Shown: piece by piece, positions 1-9,045 of the stretch
Layout of the letters: every line of letters starts with the position of its first letter
How positions within the stretch are numbered: position 1 is the first letter of the stretch
Assembly: GCF_028473145.1 (NCBI RefSeq)
Contig: NZ_CP092370.1
Span: forward strand, 248,001 to 312,000
Direction of reading: 5' to 3'
Origin: Flavobacterium sp. CBA20B-1
GTDB taxonomy: Bacteria; Bacteroidota; Bacteroidia; Flavobacteriales; Flavobacteriaceae
DNA length: 64,000 bases
Program-made: the position numbers and the translations under genes
The notes under the pieces: model-generated
Databases searched by the model: none
Seen by the model: the letters and a program-made list of their open reading frames with translations, nothing else
What the model was told of the DNA's origin: nothing

Positions 1-451
1 TTAAGGTGTAATGAAAATCTTCTGAAATCCCTAAATTTGAAAGCATTGAAGCAGCATCCGAATCGGCATTCCAACCATTCATCTCATCAAATTGCAATTG
101 CAACTCACCAATTCGGTCGGCATTTTCATCCGAATAATCGGCATACAACTCGTCCATTTCCTTTTTAACAGCGAATAGTACTTTATTTCCCATTAAAATG
201 GTTTCAAGAACGGTATGCTCATCAAACATATTGTGGTTCTGATTCAAAACCGACATCCTTTTGCCTGGTTCTAAAATCACATGCCCCGATGTGGGGTCAA
301 TATCACCAGCAATAATTTTTAAAAAAGTAGATTTTCCGGCACCATTCGCACCAATAATTCCATAGCAATTTCCTTGAGTGAAAGTAGCATTTACTTCATC
401 AAACAATATACGTTTTCCAAATTGTACAGATAAATTTGAAACTGTTAACAT
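1..451 (-). CDS. ABC-F family ATPase, N-terminal part (cut by window edge)
   Basis: The reading frame is open from an ATG at 451 (minus strand) to the first base of the window, giving about 150 residues with no stop, so the C-terminal part lies outside. It begins MLTVSNLSVQFGKRILFDEV and has a Walker A loop GANGAGKS near residues 34-41, followed by the arm region typical of soluble ABC-F proteins. No membrane segment is seen. ABC-F proteins carry two ATPase domains, bind the ribosome and relieve stalling or antibiotic block; the start looks like the YbiT/EttA branch, but the second ATPase domain is not visible. A TATTTTTG box lies 31 bases upstream of the start on the same strand. Confidence 0.88.
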   Translation of the reverse strand, partial: MLTVSNLSVQFGKRILFDEVNATFTQGNCYGIIGANGAGKSTFLKIIAGDIDPTSGHVILEPGKRMSVLNQNHNMFDEHTVLETILMGNKVLFAVKKEMDELYADYSDENADRIGELQLQFDEMNGWNADSDAASMLSNLGISEDFHYTL

Positions 452-481
452 ACTTAAATTTTTTTATAAGTTGCAAATTTA

Positions 482-489
482 CAAAAATA
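482..489 (-). promoter_or_regulatory. -7 promoter box (TATTTTTG) for the ABC-F gene
   Basis: Read on the minus strand this is TATTTTTG, an exact match to the Bacteroidota -7 consensus TAnnTTTG. It would start a short leader of about 25 bases before the ATG at 451. No convincing -33 element is seen. Confidence 0.5.
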
Positions 490-653
490 TATCCAATTTT
501 AGCCTAAACACGAAGTACTTAAACACTTACTAGGTGAGTATTTTGCTCACATTTTCTTAAATTTAACTTTAATAAAGCTTTTTTCTTAAAATTATATTAA
601 ATTTAACGTAATTTGAAATGAAAAGCAAAAAGGGTTGGTTTAACTTTGGTTTC

Positions 654-1403
654 ATGAAAACAATTAACATAATAGGTTCGGGCAATGTGGCATATCACCT
701 GTTGCGTGCTATTGAGAAATCAACTAATTATAAAATTCAAAATGTGGCGGTGCGTTCGTTGGAAAAACCAGTGGATTTTATTGCTACTGATTTAATGGTT
801 TTGTTGGAAGATTTAAAACCGGCTGCCATTACTTTGATTTCGGTTACAGATAGTGCCATTGCAGCAGTTTCAGAAAAAATTCCTTATAACAATTCGTTGG
901 TGGTGCACACATCTGGAACAACTGCGATGAATGTTTTGAATGATAAAAACAGAAAAGGTGTTTTTTATCCTTTACAAACTTTTTCCAAGCAAAAAGAGGT
1001 GCTTTTTGAAGAAGTTCCGCTTTGTTTAGAAGCTGCAGCCCCTAATGATTTAAACGAATTAAAATTATTGGCAAGCGAATTATCGAACAATGTGTTTGAA
1101 ATTACATCGGAACAGCGCAAAAGTTTACATGTTGCGGCAGTTTTTGTGAGTAATTTTACCAATCATTTATACGCCATTGGCAATGAAATTTGTGCGGCAA
1201 ACAATATTTCCTTTGCTATTTTAAAGCCTTTAATCAATGAAACAGCTGATAAAATCAGGTATTTAAGTCCGAAAGATGCACAAACAGGACCGGCAATAAG
1301 AGGTGACCAAAAAACGATCGATGCACATGAACAATTTTTAACAAACCCAATTTTTAAAGAAATTTACAAATTAATTACACAAAGCATACAAACAAATGTC
1401 TAA
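654..1403 (+). CDS. Rossmann-fold DUF2520 protein
   Basis: The product (249 residues from the ATG at 654) has a Rossmann dinucleotide-binding start with GSGNVA at residues 8-13, followed by the C-terminal helical DUF2520 domain. Such proteins resemble F420- or NADP-dependent reductases and ProC-like oxidoreductases; the substrate is unknown. An in-frame ATG at 618 would add 12 residues, but these separate the nucleotide-binding strand from the N-terminus, so 654 is preferred. The gene overlaps the next one, kdsC, by 8 bases, indicating translational coupling. The pairing of DUF2520 with a KdsC-like phosphatase is common in Flavobacteria, but what links them is not known. Confidence 0.88.
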   Translation: MKTINIIGSGNVAYHLLRAIEKSTNYKIQNVAVRSLEKPVDFIATDLMVLLEDLKPAAITLISVTDSAIAAVSEKIPYNNSLVVHTSGTTAMNVLNDKNRKGVFYPLQTFSKQKEVLFEEVPLCLEAAAPNDLNELKLLASELSNNVFEITSEQRKSLHVAAVFVSNFTNHLYAIGNEICAANNISFAILKPLINETADKIRYLSPKDAQTGPAIRGDQKTIDAHEQFLTNPIFKEIYKLITQSIQTNV

Positions 1404-1923
1404 AAGCTACAAAGAATATTTAAACCAAATAAACACATTTATATTTGACGTGGACGGGGTTTTAACAAATGGAACCATTCACGTAACACAAACCGGAGAA
1501 TTATTAAGAGAAATGAACATACGCGACGGTTACGCCATGAAAGCCGCGATTGAAAAAGGATACAATGTGTGTGTAATTTCAGGCGGATCAAGCGAAGGTG
1601 TGAGAATACGATTACGAAATTTAGGCATTTACGATATTCATTTGGGTGTTCACGATAAAGTGGAAATTTATCAAGAATATATCGATGTGAACAATATTAA
1701 ACCCGAAAATGTTTTGTATATGGGCGATGATTTACCCGATTATTGGGTGATGCAAAAAGTAGGACTACCCGCTTGTCCGCAAGATGCAGTGCCCGAAATT
1801 AAGCAACTTAGCAAATATATTTCGCATGTGAAAGGCGGCAAAGGAGCTGTGCGAGATGTAATTGAACAAGTGATGAAGGTTCAAGGAAAATGGCTTGAGC
1901 ACTTCGAAGCAAAATTTGACTAA
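1396..1923 (+). CDS. kdsC: KdsC-type HAD phosphatase (KDO 8-phosphate phosphatase)
   Basis: This 175-residue protein is a cap-less HAD phosphatase of the usual KdsC length. Motif I is DVDGVLT with nucleophile D18 and acid/base D20; a motif II serine lies in the VISGG segment near residue 61, and motif IV is GDDLPD at residues 110-115. KdsC removes phosphate from 3-deoxy-D-manno-octulosonate 8-phosphate to free KDO for the lipopolysaccharide inner core, in the cytoplasm. Lipid A genes occur elsewhere in the window, in keeping with a Gram-negative cell. The start overlaps the DUF2520 gene by 8 bases. A related YrbI-like sugar phosphatase with another substrate cannot be excluded. Confidence 0.9.
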   Translation: MSKSYKEYLNQINTFIFDVDGVLTNGTIHVTQTGELLREMNIRDGYAMKAAIEKGYNVCVISGGSSEGVRIRLRNLGIYDIHLGVHDKVEIYQEYIDVNNIKPENVLYMGDDLPDYWVMQKVGLPACPQDAVPEIKQLSKYISHVKGGKGAVRDVIEQVMKVQGKWLEHFEAKFD

Positions 1924-1942
1924 CAATTAAATAATATAGCTT

Positions 1943-2836
1943 ATGAATGTTCTAAAAAAAGACCAAGCACAAATGATGTTACAAGTTATTGTAGCTGTTT
2001 TACTATTTAGATTTGTTTTATTTGAATCGCTCATTACTGATTTAGGACTTACACAGCTTCATTATTTTGCCTTTTTAATTGCCATAGGCTTTATTTTGTA
2101 CGGTGGTGTTTTGCTTTACAAAATTGTATTACAAGAAGAATTTCCCGATAGAAACATTGAAAAAAGCATTGAGAAATCATACTATAAATATTTGGGTGTA
2201 AACGCCGTGGGCATTGGTATCGCCTTTTTTGCAGCCAGCGATATTGATAGAACCTATTACTTTGGTTTCTTTTTGGGTTTGGCAGCTATTTTGTATCTAT
2301 ATATTACCCAATGGCGAAAAATTTTGGTTTTTGATAATATTGTTTATTCATTAATCATTTCATTTCCGTTTTTTATTCTGATTCTGATGGATTTAATGCC
2401 TTCGTTGCAAATGAATGCGGAGCAAAATCCAGAAAAACAGCAGTTATTGAACATTTCCCTACAAATATGTGTGTTGCTTTGGTTTTTATATTTTATTAAA
2501 ACCATTTTAATGGACTTAAAGTTTATGGAATTAGATATCAAACACAAACGCAAATCGCTGGCAACCATTCACGGCAGAGAAATTGGTGCTAAAAGAACCA
2601 CTTTTTTGTCATTATTGCCGCTTACATTAATTGCAATTTTTTGTGTCATTCATTTTAATCTCAAACTTTTAATAGGATACATCGGTGTGCTGGTAATTTT
2701 GCCTTATTTGATTTATCTAGGAAAATTATGGAAAGCAAAAACTACCGAAGATTTTAACGGCATCAACAATTTTTTAAACATAATCATTTGGTTAACTATA
2801 TTTTCTATCGTAGTTTTATTTTTTAATTTAAAATAG
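1943..2836 (+). CDS. UbiA-like prenyltransferase homologue with degenerate first motif
   Basis: The 297-residue product has about eight hydrophobic segments. The second half keeps the second Asp-rich UbiA signature in the form DLKFMELDIKHKRKSLATIHGRE (around residues 191-213), followed by the usual paired membrane helices. The first NDxxD-type motif, expected after the second helix, is replaced by YKIVLQEEFPDRNIEK (about residues 57-72), in which the normal Asn and Asp positions are Lys and Leu. Flavobacterial relatives at this locus are usually annotated as geranylgeranylglycerol-phosphate geranylgeranyltransferases. Loss of one metal-binding motif suggests altered or lost catalysis. The gene follows kdsC after 19 bases and probably belongs to the same transcript. 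Confidence 0.62.
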   Translation: MNVLKKDQAQMMLQVIVAVLLFRFVLFESLITDLGLTQLHYFAFLIAIGFILYGGVLLYKIVLQEEFPDRNIEKSIEKSYYKYLGVNAVGIGIAFFAASDIDRTYYFGFFLGLAAILYLYITQWRKILVFDNIVYSLIISFPFFILILMDLMPSLQMNAEQNPEKQQLLNISLQICVLLWFLYFIKTILMDLKFMELDIKHKRKSLATIHGREIGAKRTTFLSLLPLTLIAIFCVIHFNLKLLIGYIGVLVILPYLIYLGKLWKAKTTEDFNGINNFLNIIIWLTIFSIVVLFFNLK

Positions 2837-3034
2837 AAATCCATTTAATTTTTTAAACGATATAGACACGTATATTTTAACGCTTTATAAGTTTTACAAT
2901 TGGTACGCATAGTTTCGATTTACTATGTTTTTATCAAAGATAAAAGTTATTAAAACTTTAAATTTATTAGCAAAAACTGTTGTATCTATGTGGTTATTTA
3001 ATTATTTTGCCGGATTATCTTTAACCGTTTTAAA

Positions 3035-3616
3035 ATGATTTTACAAGAAAAATATAACGATCATCAAATAATATTAGCATCAAATTCTCCTAGAAGAAAA
3101 CAGTTTTTAAAAGATTTAGGATTAACTTTTACTGTTAAACCTGCAAACGTCAACGAAGCATATCCTTCCCATTTAAAGGGCAAGGATATTGCTTTATATA
3201 TCGCCCAGCAAAAAGCGTCGGTTTTTAATAATTTGGAAGCAAATGAACTGGTTATTACTTGTGATACCATTGTTTGGATTGATGATGTTGCGTTGGGAAA
3301 ACCCGAAAACAGTGCAGATGCAAAGCAAATGTTGCAACAACTTTCTGGAAAAACGCATGAAGTAATCAGTGCCGTTTGTATTAAATCGAATCAAAAAGAA
3401 CAACTTTTTTATGATGTAACCGAAGTTTCATTCAACACATTAAACCCATCTGACATTGCTTATTATGTAGAAACATTTCAACCATTTGACAAAGCAGGAT
3501 CTTACGGAATTCAAGAGTGGATTGGCTTGGTTGGTATTGAAAAAATAAATGGTTCATACACCAATGTGGTGGGAATGCCAATGGAAAAATTGTATAAAGA
3601 ACTAATGAAATGGTAA
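3035..3616 (+). CDS. maf: Maf family nucleotide pyrophosphatase
   Basis: The protein has 193 residues, the normal Maf length. The signature SNSPRR lies at residues 16-21 and the conserved CDT segment with the catalytic Asp at about residue 77. Maf proteins hydrolyse non-canonical or modified nucleoside triphosphates (dTTP/UTP-type or m7GTP-type) to monophosphates in the cytoplasm, acting as house-cleaning enzymes linked to arrest of septum formation. Its stop overlaps the start of the downstream channel gene by 7 bases. The 198 bases upstream hold a single copy of a TATGTGGTT motif that is also present in the tandem repeats at 4163-4692. Confidence 0.93.
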   Translation: MILQEKYNDHQIILASNSPRRKQFLKDLGLTFTVKPANVNEAYPSHLKGKDIALYIAQQKASVFNNLEANELVITCDTIVWIDDVALGKPENSADAKQMLQQLSGKTHEVISAVCIKSNQKEQLFYDVTEVSFNTLNPSDIAYYVETFQPFDKAGSYGIQEWIGLVGIEKINGSYTNVVGMPMEKLYKELMKW

Positions 3617-4122
3617 TGCTTGAAAATTTTCATATACAGGATTATTATGGAAAAATAATCACAACGGTTATTTTAATCATCGTTATCTATATTTTGCGAT
3701 TCATTCTTCGGAAAGTAGTTTTAAAATTCTCTGAAATATCTTTAAAATCAGACAATCGCAGCAAATTGATTATTAAGTATTTTAATTCGTTACTGCATAT
3801 TTTGTTTGTAATTTTCATCATTCTTTTATGGGGTGTTGATACCGGTCAGCTTTTTGGTTTTGTGGGTGCGGCGATTACGTTTATTGGCGTGGCGCTTTTT
3901 GCACAATGGTCTGTTTTGAGCAATTTTACTGCAGGTGTCATTATGTTTTTTGCTTTTCCTTATAAAATGGGCGATCGCATAAGAATTCAAGACAAAGATT
4001 TTCCTATTGAAGCAGAGATAGACGATATTCAAGCATTTCATACCATATTGATCACAGAAGAAGGCGAGCGCATTTCGTATCCAAATAATCTGTTTTTGCA
4101 AAAAGCTGTGGTTGTTTTGTAG
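3610..4122 (+). CDS. Small mechanosensitive channel (MscS family)
   Basis: The product is short (170 residues) and has two or three membrane helices, then the pore-helix/beta-domain start typical of MscS: a Gly/Ala-rich helix GAAITFIGVALFAQWS (about residues 86-101) followed by NFTAGVIM and the segment FPYKMGDRIRI. It lacks the C-terminal alpha/beta domain of full MscS. These channels open under membrane tension and release solutes during osmotic downshock in the inner membrane. It is translationally coupled to maf by a 7-base overlap, an arrangement seen in other Flavobacteria. Confidence 0.88.
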   Translation: MVMLENFHIQDYYGKIITTVILIIVIYILRFILRKVVLKFSEISLKSDNRSKLIIKYFNSLLHILFVIFIILLWGVDTGQLFGFVGAAITFIGVALFAQWSVLSNFTAGVIMFFAFPYKMGDRIRIQDKDFPIEAEIDDIQAFHTILITEEGERISYPNNLFLQKAVVVL

Positions 4123-4162
4123 TATTTTAACAACATATATACATAGAAATTAAAACAATTTT

Positions 4163-4692
4163 GACAATCTAAAAAAATCCTTTAATATGTGGTTAAAAGT
4201 AATAAATTGATAATTGAAATTTTACATCAGAATAAACTATGTGTCTATGTGGTTTAATAAAATTTCATCACAGATTCACACCGATTAAAAGAATTATAAT
4301 TTTATTGACAATCTAAAAAAATCTTTTAATCTGTGGCTAAAAGTAATAAATTGATAATTGAAATATTTGCATCAGAATAAACTATGTGTCTATGTGGTTT
4401 CATAAAATTTCATCACAGATCCACACCTATTATAAGAATTATAATTTTATTGACAATCTAAAAAAATCCTTTAATCTGTGGCTAAAAGTAATAAATTGAT
4501 AATTGAAATATTTGCCGACCCAAATAATAAACTATGTGTCTATGTGGTTTTATAAAATTTCATCACAGATTCACACCGATTATAAGAATTATAATTTTAT
4601 TGACAATCTAAAAAAATCCTTTAATCTGTGGTTAAAAGTAATAAATTGATAATTGAAATATTTGCATCAGAATAAACTATGTTTCTATGTGT
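4163..4692 (+). repeat. Tandem direct repeat, unit about 145-150 bp, about 3.6 copies
   Basis: Four near-identical units begin with GACAATCTAAAAAA at 4163, 4307, 4452 and 4602, giving periods of 144, 145 and 150 bases; the last copy is cut after about 90 bases. Every full unit contains CTATGTGTCTATGTGGTTT and CATCACAGAT followed by AATCTGTGG at the start of the next unit, so CACAGATT and AATCTGTG can pair as short inverted repeats. The third unit carries a 5-base insertion. The array fills nearly all of the 606-base gap between the MscS gene and the PIG-L gene and contains no gene. A single related element lies near 2985-2995. Confidence 0.92.
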
Positions 4693-4728
4693 AAAAGAAC
4701 AATGACTAGTTATTAGAAATATCAAAAA

Positions 4729-7182
4729 ATGAAGAAAAACATTATATATCTCTTTTGTGCGTTGTTTATGCAAACTGTTTATGCACAAAAACCACAAACG
4801 CTTAATCCGTCAGAAATCTATTTTCAAATGGAAAAACTCAATGTGTTGGCGAGTGCACTTTATATTGCAGCGCATCCCGATGACGAAAACACACGATTAA
4901 TTACCTATTTAACACATCACGATAAAGCATATACCAATTATTTATCGTTAACGCGGGGCAATGGCGGGCAAAATTTAATCAGTAACGAGCTGGGAACCGA
5001 TTTGGGCGTGATTCGAACCAACGAATTGTGGAACGCACGAAATATAGATGGCGGCAAACAATTTTTTTCAACGGCCGATGATTTTGGTTTTTCAAAACAT
5101 CCGAAAGAAGCTTTTGAAAAATGGAACAAAGAGTTGCTATTGAAACAAGTGGTTTATATGATTCGCAAGGAACAACCCGATGTGATTGTAAATCGCTTTG
5201 ATCACCGAACCGAAGGAACCACTCATGGGCATCATACAGCATCGGCTCAACTATCAAAATTGGCTTTTAACTTAGCAAACGATAAAAATTATAAAGATTT
5301 ATCGCAAGAAAGCACCGAAACGTGGCAACCCAAACGACTATTTTTCAATGTTTCCTGGTTCTTTTTTGGCAGCAAACAAGCGTTTGAAAAAGCCGATAAA
5401 TCAAAATATGTTCCGTTGCATATTGGTGTTTTTTACAATCAATTAGGGAAAAACAATCAAGAAATAGCATCGCTGAGTCGCAGCCAGCACCAGTCGCAAG
5501 GTTTTGGTGACATGTCGTCTCGGGGTGAAGAAATAGAATATGTGGAACTGGTTGACGGTGATGGATTGCAATCGAGCAATTTGTTTGAAGGAATTGATAC
5601 AAGCTGGAACCGTATTAAAGATGGCAATAAAATTCAGCCTTTGATTACGCAATTGCTCAATGAATATGATTTTAAAAATCCATCAAAATCAATCAATTTA
5701 TTGACAAAAATTTATACTGAAATAGATAAATTGCCCGAAACAATTTGGAAAACCCGCAAGCAAAACGAAGTAAAAGAACTGATTAAAAATTGCGCTGGAT
5801 TGTTTTTAGATATCACTACAAACGAACCTTACACCACGCCAAATGAAAAAGTTGATATTAAGGTTGAAGTTGCCAACAGATCCAACCAAAACATTGTGCT
5901 AAAAGATGTTACAATTAATAATAACAAAACAGTTGTTGATAAAAAATTAGTCAATCAAGAAGTTTTTTATGAATATTATCAAACTCAATTCACCAATCAA
6001 GATTATACGAATTTTAAATTCATTGACAATTTCAATGATTTTAAAAATCAATTCAATTCAACCCAAAAAAATGAAATTGGTTTAGAAGTAAACGGCGTGT
6101 ATTTAGCATACAACTTACCAATTCAATATCATTACAAAGATGTGGTGAAAGGCGAAATTTACAAACCTTTTCATGTGGTTCCAGCCGTTTCTGTGCAGTT
6201 TAAACAGCCTGTTTATATTTCTAATTCAAATAAAAATCAAAACGTGTCTGTTGTTTTAAGTAATTATTCTGATGAGGAAATTAAAGATACATTAGTTCTA
6301 AAAAGAAAATCAGATAAATCTAAAAAATTGACTTTCAATAAAACAATCGCTTTTAATTTGAATAAAAATGAAAAAAATAAAGAAATTGTTATTACCGATG
6401 ATTTTATCGAAGACACATATACTTTAGATTTATTTGAAAATAAAAAGGCTATAAATGCAACCGAAACAAAATGGGTTGATTACAATCATATTCCGGTAAA
6501 TTATTATTTGAAACCTGTTGAAACAAAAGTGGTATCTTTCAATAAAAGTGTTTTAAAGAAATCAAAAATAGGCTATATTGTTGGTGCAGGCGATGAAATC
6601 CCACAAGTTTTAAAAGAAGTGGGTTACAACGTAGATTTGATTCATTTAGAATCTGTAAAAGCCGAAGAATTATCAAAATACGAAACAATAATTGTTGGTA
6701 TTCGAGCATTTAACACCGAAAATTCGTTAAAAACCAAAAATAAATTATTGTTTGATTACACAAAAAATGGTGGAACGGTTATTGTGCAATATCAAACCAA
6801 TGGCAATTTACAAACCAACGAAATCGCTCCCTATAAATTAAAAATTGGTAGAACACGCATTACCGATGAAAATGCAGTGGTGCGATTCATTAATCCAAAC
6901 GAAACGGTTCTAAACAAACCGTTTAAAATTACGCAGGAAAATTTCAAAAATTGGATACAAGAACAAGGTTTGTATTATGCAGACGATTTTGATGAAGCGT
7001 TTCAACCAGTCTTTACATCACATGATTTTGATGAAAAAGATACAAATGGTGCGTTACTTATTGCAAAATACGGCAAAGGACATTATATTTATACAGGTTT
7101 AAGCTTTTTTAGACAGTTACCAATAGGAAACACCGGTGCTTTGGAATTATTTATCAACCTAATTGAACTAAAAAATGAGTGA
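4729..7182 (+). CDS. Secreted PIG-L family deacetylase
   Basis: This 817-residue protein starts with a signal peptide ending at about residue 20 (FMQTVYAQ). The PIG-L/LmbE domain follows, with the zinc motif AAHPDDENT near residues 47-55 and a second metal His in THGHHTAS. The family removes acetyl groups from N-acetylglucosamine-type sugars. The C-terminal third (about residues 600-817) resembles a class I glutamine amidotransferase-like fold (GYIVGAGDEIPQVLKEVGY, then a KNGGTVIVQYQ strand), a common partner in Bacteroidota. The protein is probably periplasmic or on the surface; the true substrate is unknown. Its stop codon lies inside the start of a 35-residue ORF that leads into a symporter, suggesting that cleaved sugars are imported. 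Confidence 0.86.
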   Translation: MKKNIIYLFCALFMQTVYAQKPQTLNPSEIYFQMEKLNVLASALYIAAHPDDENTRLITYLTHHDKAYTNYLSLTRGNGGQNLISNELGTDLGVIRTNELWNARNIDGGKQFFSTADDFGFSKHPKEAFEKWNKELLLKQVVYMIRKEQPDVIVNRFDHRTEGTTHGHHTASAQLSKLAFNLANDKNYKDLSQESTETWQPKRLFFNVSWFFFGSKQAFEKADKSKYVPLHIGVFYNQLGKNNQEIASLSRSQHQSQGFGDMSSRGEEIEYVELVDGDGLQSSNLFEGIDTSWNRIKDGNKIQPLITQLLNEYDFKNPSKSINLLTKIYTEIDKLPETIWKTRKQNEVKELIKNCAGLFLDITTNEPYTTPNEKVDIKVEVANRSNQNIVLKDVTINNNKTVVDKKLVNQEVFYEYYQTQFTNQDYTNFKFIDNFNDFKNQFNSTQKNEIGLEVNGVYLAYNLPIQYHYKDVVKGEIYKPFHVVPAVSVQFKQPVYISNSNKNQNVSVVLSNYSDEEIKDTLVLKRKSDKSKKLTFNKTIAFNLNKNEKNKEIVITDDFIEDTYTLDLFENKKAINATETKWVDYNHIPVNYYLKPVETKVVSFNKSVLKKSKIGYIVGAGDEIPQVLKEVGYNVDLIHLESVKAEELSKYETIIVGIRAFNTENSLKTKNKLLFDYTKNGGTVIVQYQTNGNLQTNEIAPYKLKIGRTRITDENAVVRFINPNETVLNKPFKITQENFKNWIQEQGLYYADDFDEAFQPVFTSHDFDEKDTNGALLIAKYGKGHYIYTGLSFFRQLPIGNTGALELFINLIELKNE

Positions 7183-7282
7183 TTTTAAATGGATTAAATG
7201 GCGAAAAGCATACAGCATTGTGTTGTTAATCAATTTGTTCTATATTGTACTTTTTTATTTTATCATGCACTTAACCAATTAA
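7175..7282 (+). CDS. Small single-helix membrane protein (35 residues)
   Basis: An ATG at 7175 overlaps the last codons of the PIG-L gene, and the frame runs to TAA at 7280-7282, one base before the symporter ATG at 7284. The peptide begins MSDFKWIKWRKAYSI and continues with a strongly hydrophobic stretch (LLINLFYIVLFYFIMHL), i.e. a basic/aromatic N-terminus and one membrane helix. The perfect packing between two larger genes, with stop/start overlap on one side and a one-base gap on the other, argues for a real gene. Small membrane subunits exist for some SSS transporters (for example YhdT with PanF), but this peptide is shorter and its role is inferred only from position. Confidence 0.66.
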   Translation: MSDFKWIKWRKAYSIVLLINLFYIVLFYFIMHLTN

Positions 7283-7283
7283 C

Positions 7284-8990
7284 ATGGAACTATTAGACTG
7301 GATTATTCTTTTAAGTACACTTTTGTTTATTGTGTTGTATGGTACCTATCGAACAAAAGGCAGCAAAAATATACAAGAATATATTTTAGCAAACCAAAGC
7401 ACCAATTGGTTTACCGTAGGATTATCGGTTATGGCCACGCAGGCAAGTGCCATTACGTTTTTGTCAACACCTGGTCAGGCTTATCACGACGGTATGGGCT
7501 TTGTGCAATTTTATTTTGGATTACCGCTTGCAATGGTGGTAATTTGTATGGTTTTTATTCCGGTATTTCACAGACTAAAAGTGTACACAGCATATGAATT
7601 TCTGGAAACTCGTTTCGATTTAAAAACCCGAACATTGGCATCGGTAATTTTTCTAGTGCAACGCAGTATTGGAACAGGAATAACGATTTATGCACCCGCA
7701 ATTATCCTATCATCAATCCTTAATTGGGATTTAACTTTTATCATTGTTTCCATTGGTATCGTCATTATTTTTTACACCTATTTTGGTGGAACAAAAGCGT
7801 TGAATATCACTCAAAAGCAACAAGCTTTTGTAATAATGGCCGGAATGTTTCTTACATTCTTTATCATTTTATTCAGATTGCCCGAAGAAGTAACTTTTGT
7901 GAATGTTTTTAATGTTGCCAAGATTGAAGATAAATTAAACCTGCTGAATTTTTCGACAGATTTTTCCGAAACCTACACCTTGTGGAATGGTTTAACAGCC
8001 GGGTTCTTTTTAATGTTGGCCTATTTCGGAACCGATCAATCGCAAGTGGGGAGGTATTTATCGGGCAAAAGCATCAAAGAAACACAAGTTGGATTGTTAA
8101 TGAACGGCGTGTTAAAAGTGCCCATGCAATTCTTCATTTTGTTGGTAGGTGTCATGGTATTTATCTTTTTTCATTTTTATCAAGCCCCTTTGCATTTCAA
8201 TCCGGTAAATACGGAAAAAGTTTTAAATTCAGAATATCAGGAAGCATACCGAGATTTAGAAATTGAACTAAAAGGTTTATTAAACGAAAAGAAAGAAATC
8301 ACTCAAATTTATACCGGGCAATTAAACCAAGGTTATGAAAATGAAATGTTGGAAGAAAAACTGGTTGCTTTGAACGAAAATGAAGTGCAACTGCGACAGG
8401 AAGCACGCGATATGATTAAAAAAGTGGACAGCGGCGCCGAAACAAACGATAAAGATTACGTATTCATTTATTTTATATTGAATTATTTGCCACACGGAAT
8501 TATCGGTTTTTTATTGGCGATGATTTTTTCTGCTGCCATGTCTAGCTCTGCTTCGGGTTTATATGCTGTGGCGTCGAGTTCGGCAATTGATATTTACAAA
8601 ACCTATAAGCCCAATTTATCGGAACAACATTATCTGAAAGTAACGAAATATTTAGTGGTTTTTTGGGGAATTATTTGCATTTTGGCGGCGTGTGTCATTA
8701 CCCTTTTTGAAAATTTGATTCAATTGGTAAACATTATCGGGTCTATTTTCTACGGAACCGTTCTGGGTATCTTCTTAATTGCATTCTTTATAAAATACAT
8801 TAAAGCAAAAGCTACTTTTTGGGGTGCACTTTTAGCCCAAATATTGGTTATATACATTTATTCTTTGGAAGTGGTAAGCTATCTGTGGCTTAACCCTATT
8901 GGTGTGTTTTCAGTAATACTCATTGGTTTGGTTTTGCAAATGGTTTTTAGTAGAAACAAAAACGCTCAAACCACTCATGTTAACAAATAA
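7284..8990 (+). CDS. Sodium:solute symporter (SSS family)
   Basis: The 568-residue product has the SSS arrangement of about 13 membrane helices, with typical elements SVMATQASAITFLSTPGQAY near the N-terminus, the TxxxxG-type helix at YFGGTKALNITQ, and SAAMSSSASGLYAVASSSAID in the sodium-binding eighth core helix. It imports a solute with sodium across the inner membrane. Between two helices at about residues 305-395 is a charged insertion rich in Glu, Lys and Leu that looks like a long helical or coiled-coil loop, found in Bacteroidota members of the family. The substrate may be a sugar or sugar derivative released by the upstream PIG-L enzyme; this is inference from the operon. Confidence 0.9.
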   Translation: MELLDWIILLSTLLFIVLYGTYRTKGSKNIQEYILANQSTNWFTVGLSVMATQASAITFLSTPGQAYHDGMGFVQFYFGLPLAMVVICMVFIPVFHRLKVYTAYEFLETRFDLKTRTLASVIFLVQRSIGTGITIYAPAIILSSILNWDLTFIIVSIGIVIIFYTYFGGTKALNITQKQQAFVIMAGMFLTFFIILFRLPEEVTFVNVFNVAKIEDKLNLLNFSTDFSETYTLWNGLTAGFFLMLAYFGTDQSQVGRYLSGKSIKETQVGLLMNGVLKVPMQFFILLVGVMVFIFFHFYQAPLHFNPVNTEKVLNSEYQEAYRDLEIELKGLLNEKKEITQIYTGQLNQGYENEMLEEKLVALNENEVQLRQEARDMIKKVDSGAETNDKDYVFIYFILNYLPHGIIGFLLAMIFSAAMSSSASGLYAVASSSAIDIYKTYKPNLSEQHYLKVTKYLVVFWGIICILAACVITLFENLIQLVNIIGSIFYGTVLGIFLIAFFIKYIKAKATFWGALLAQILVIYIYSLEVVSYLWLNPIGVFSVILIGLVLQMVFSRNKNAQTTHVNK

Positions 8991-9045
8991 AAAATAAATT
9001 ATTTCTAAAACTTAAATTTAATGTTAAGAACACTTCTTAGTAACA

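Noticed and set aside
4163..4692. CRISPR array
   Set aside because: The units of 145-150 bases are contiguous with no unique spacers, so it is a simple tandem repeat.
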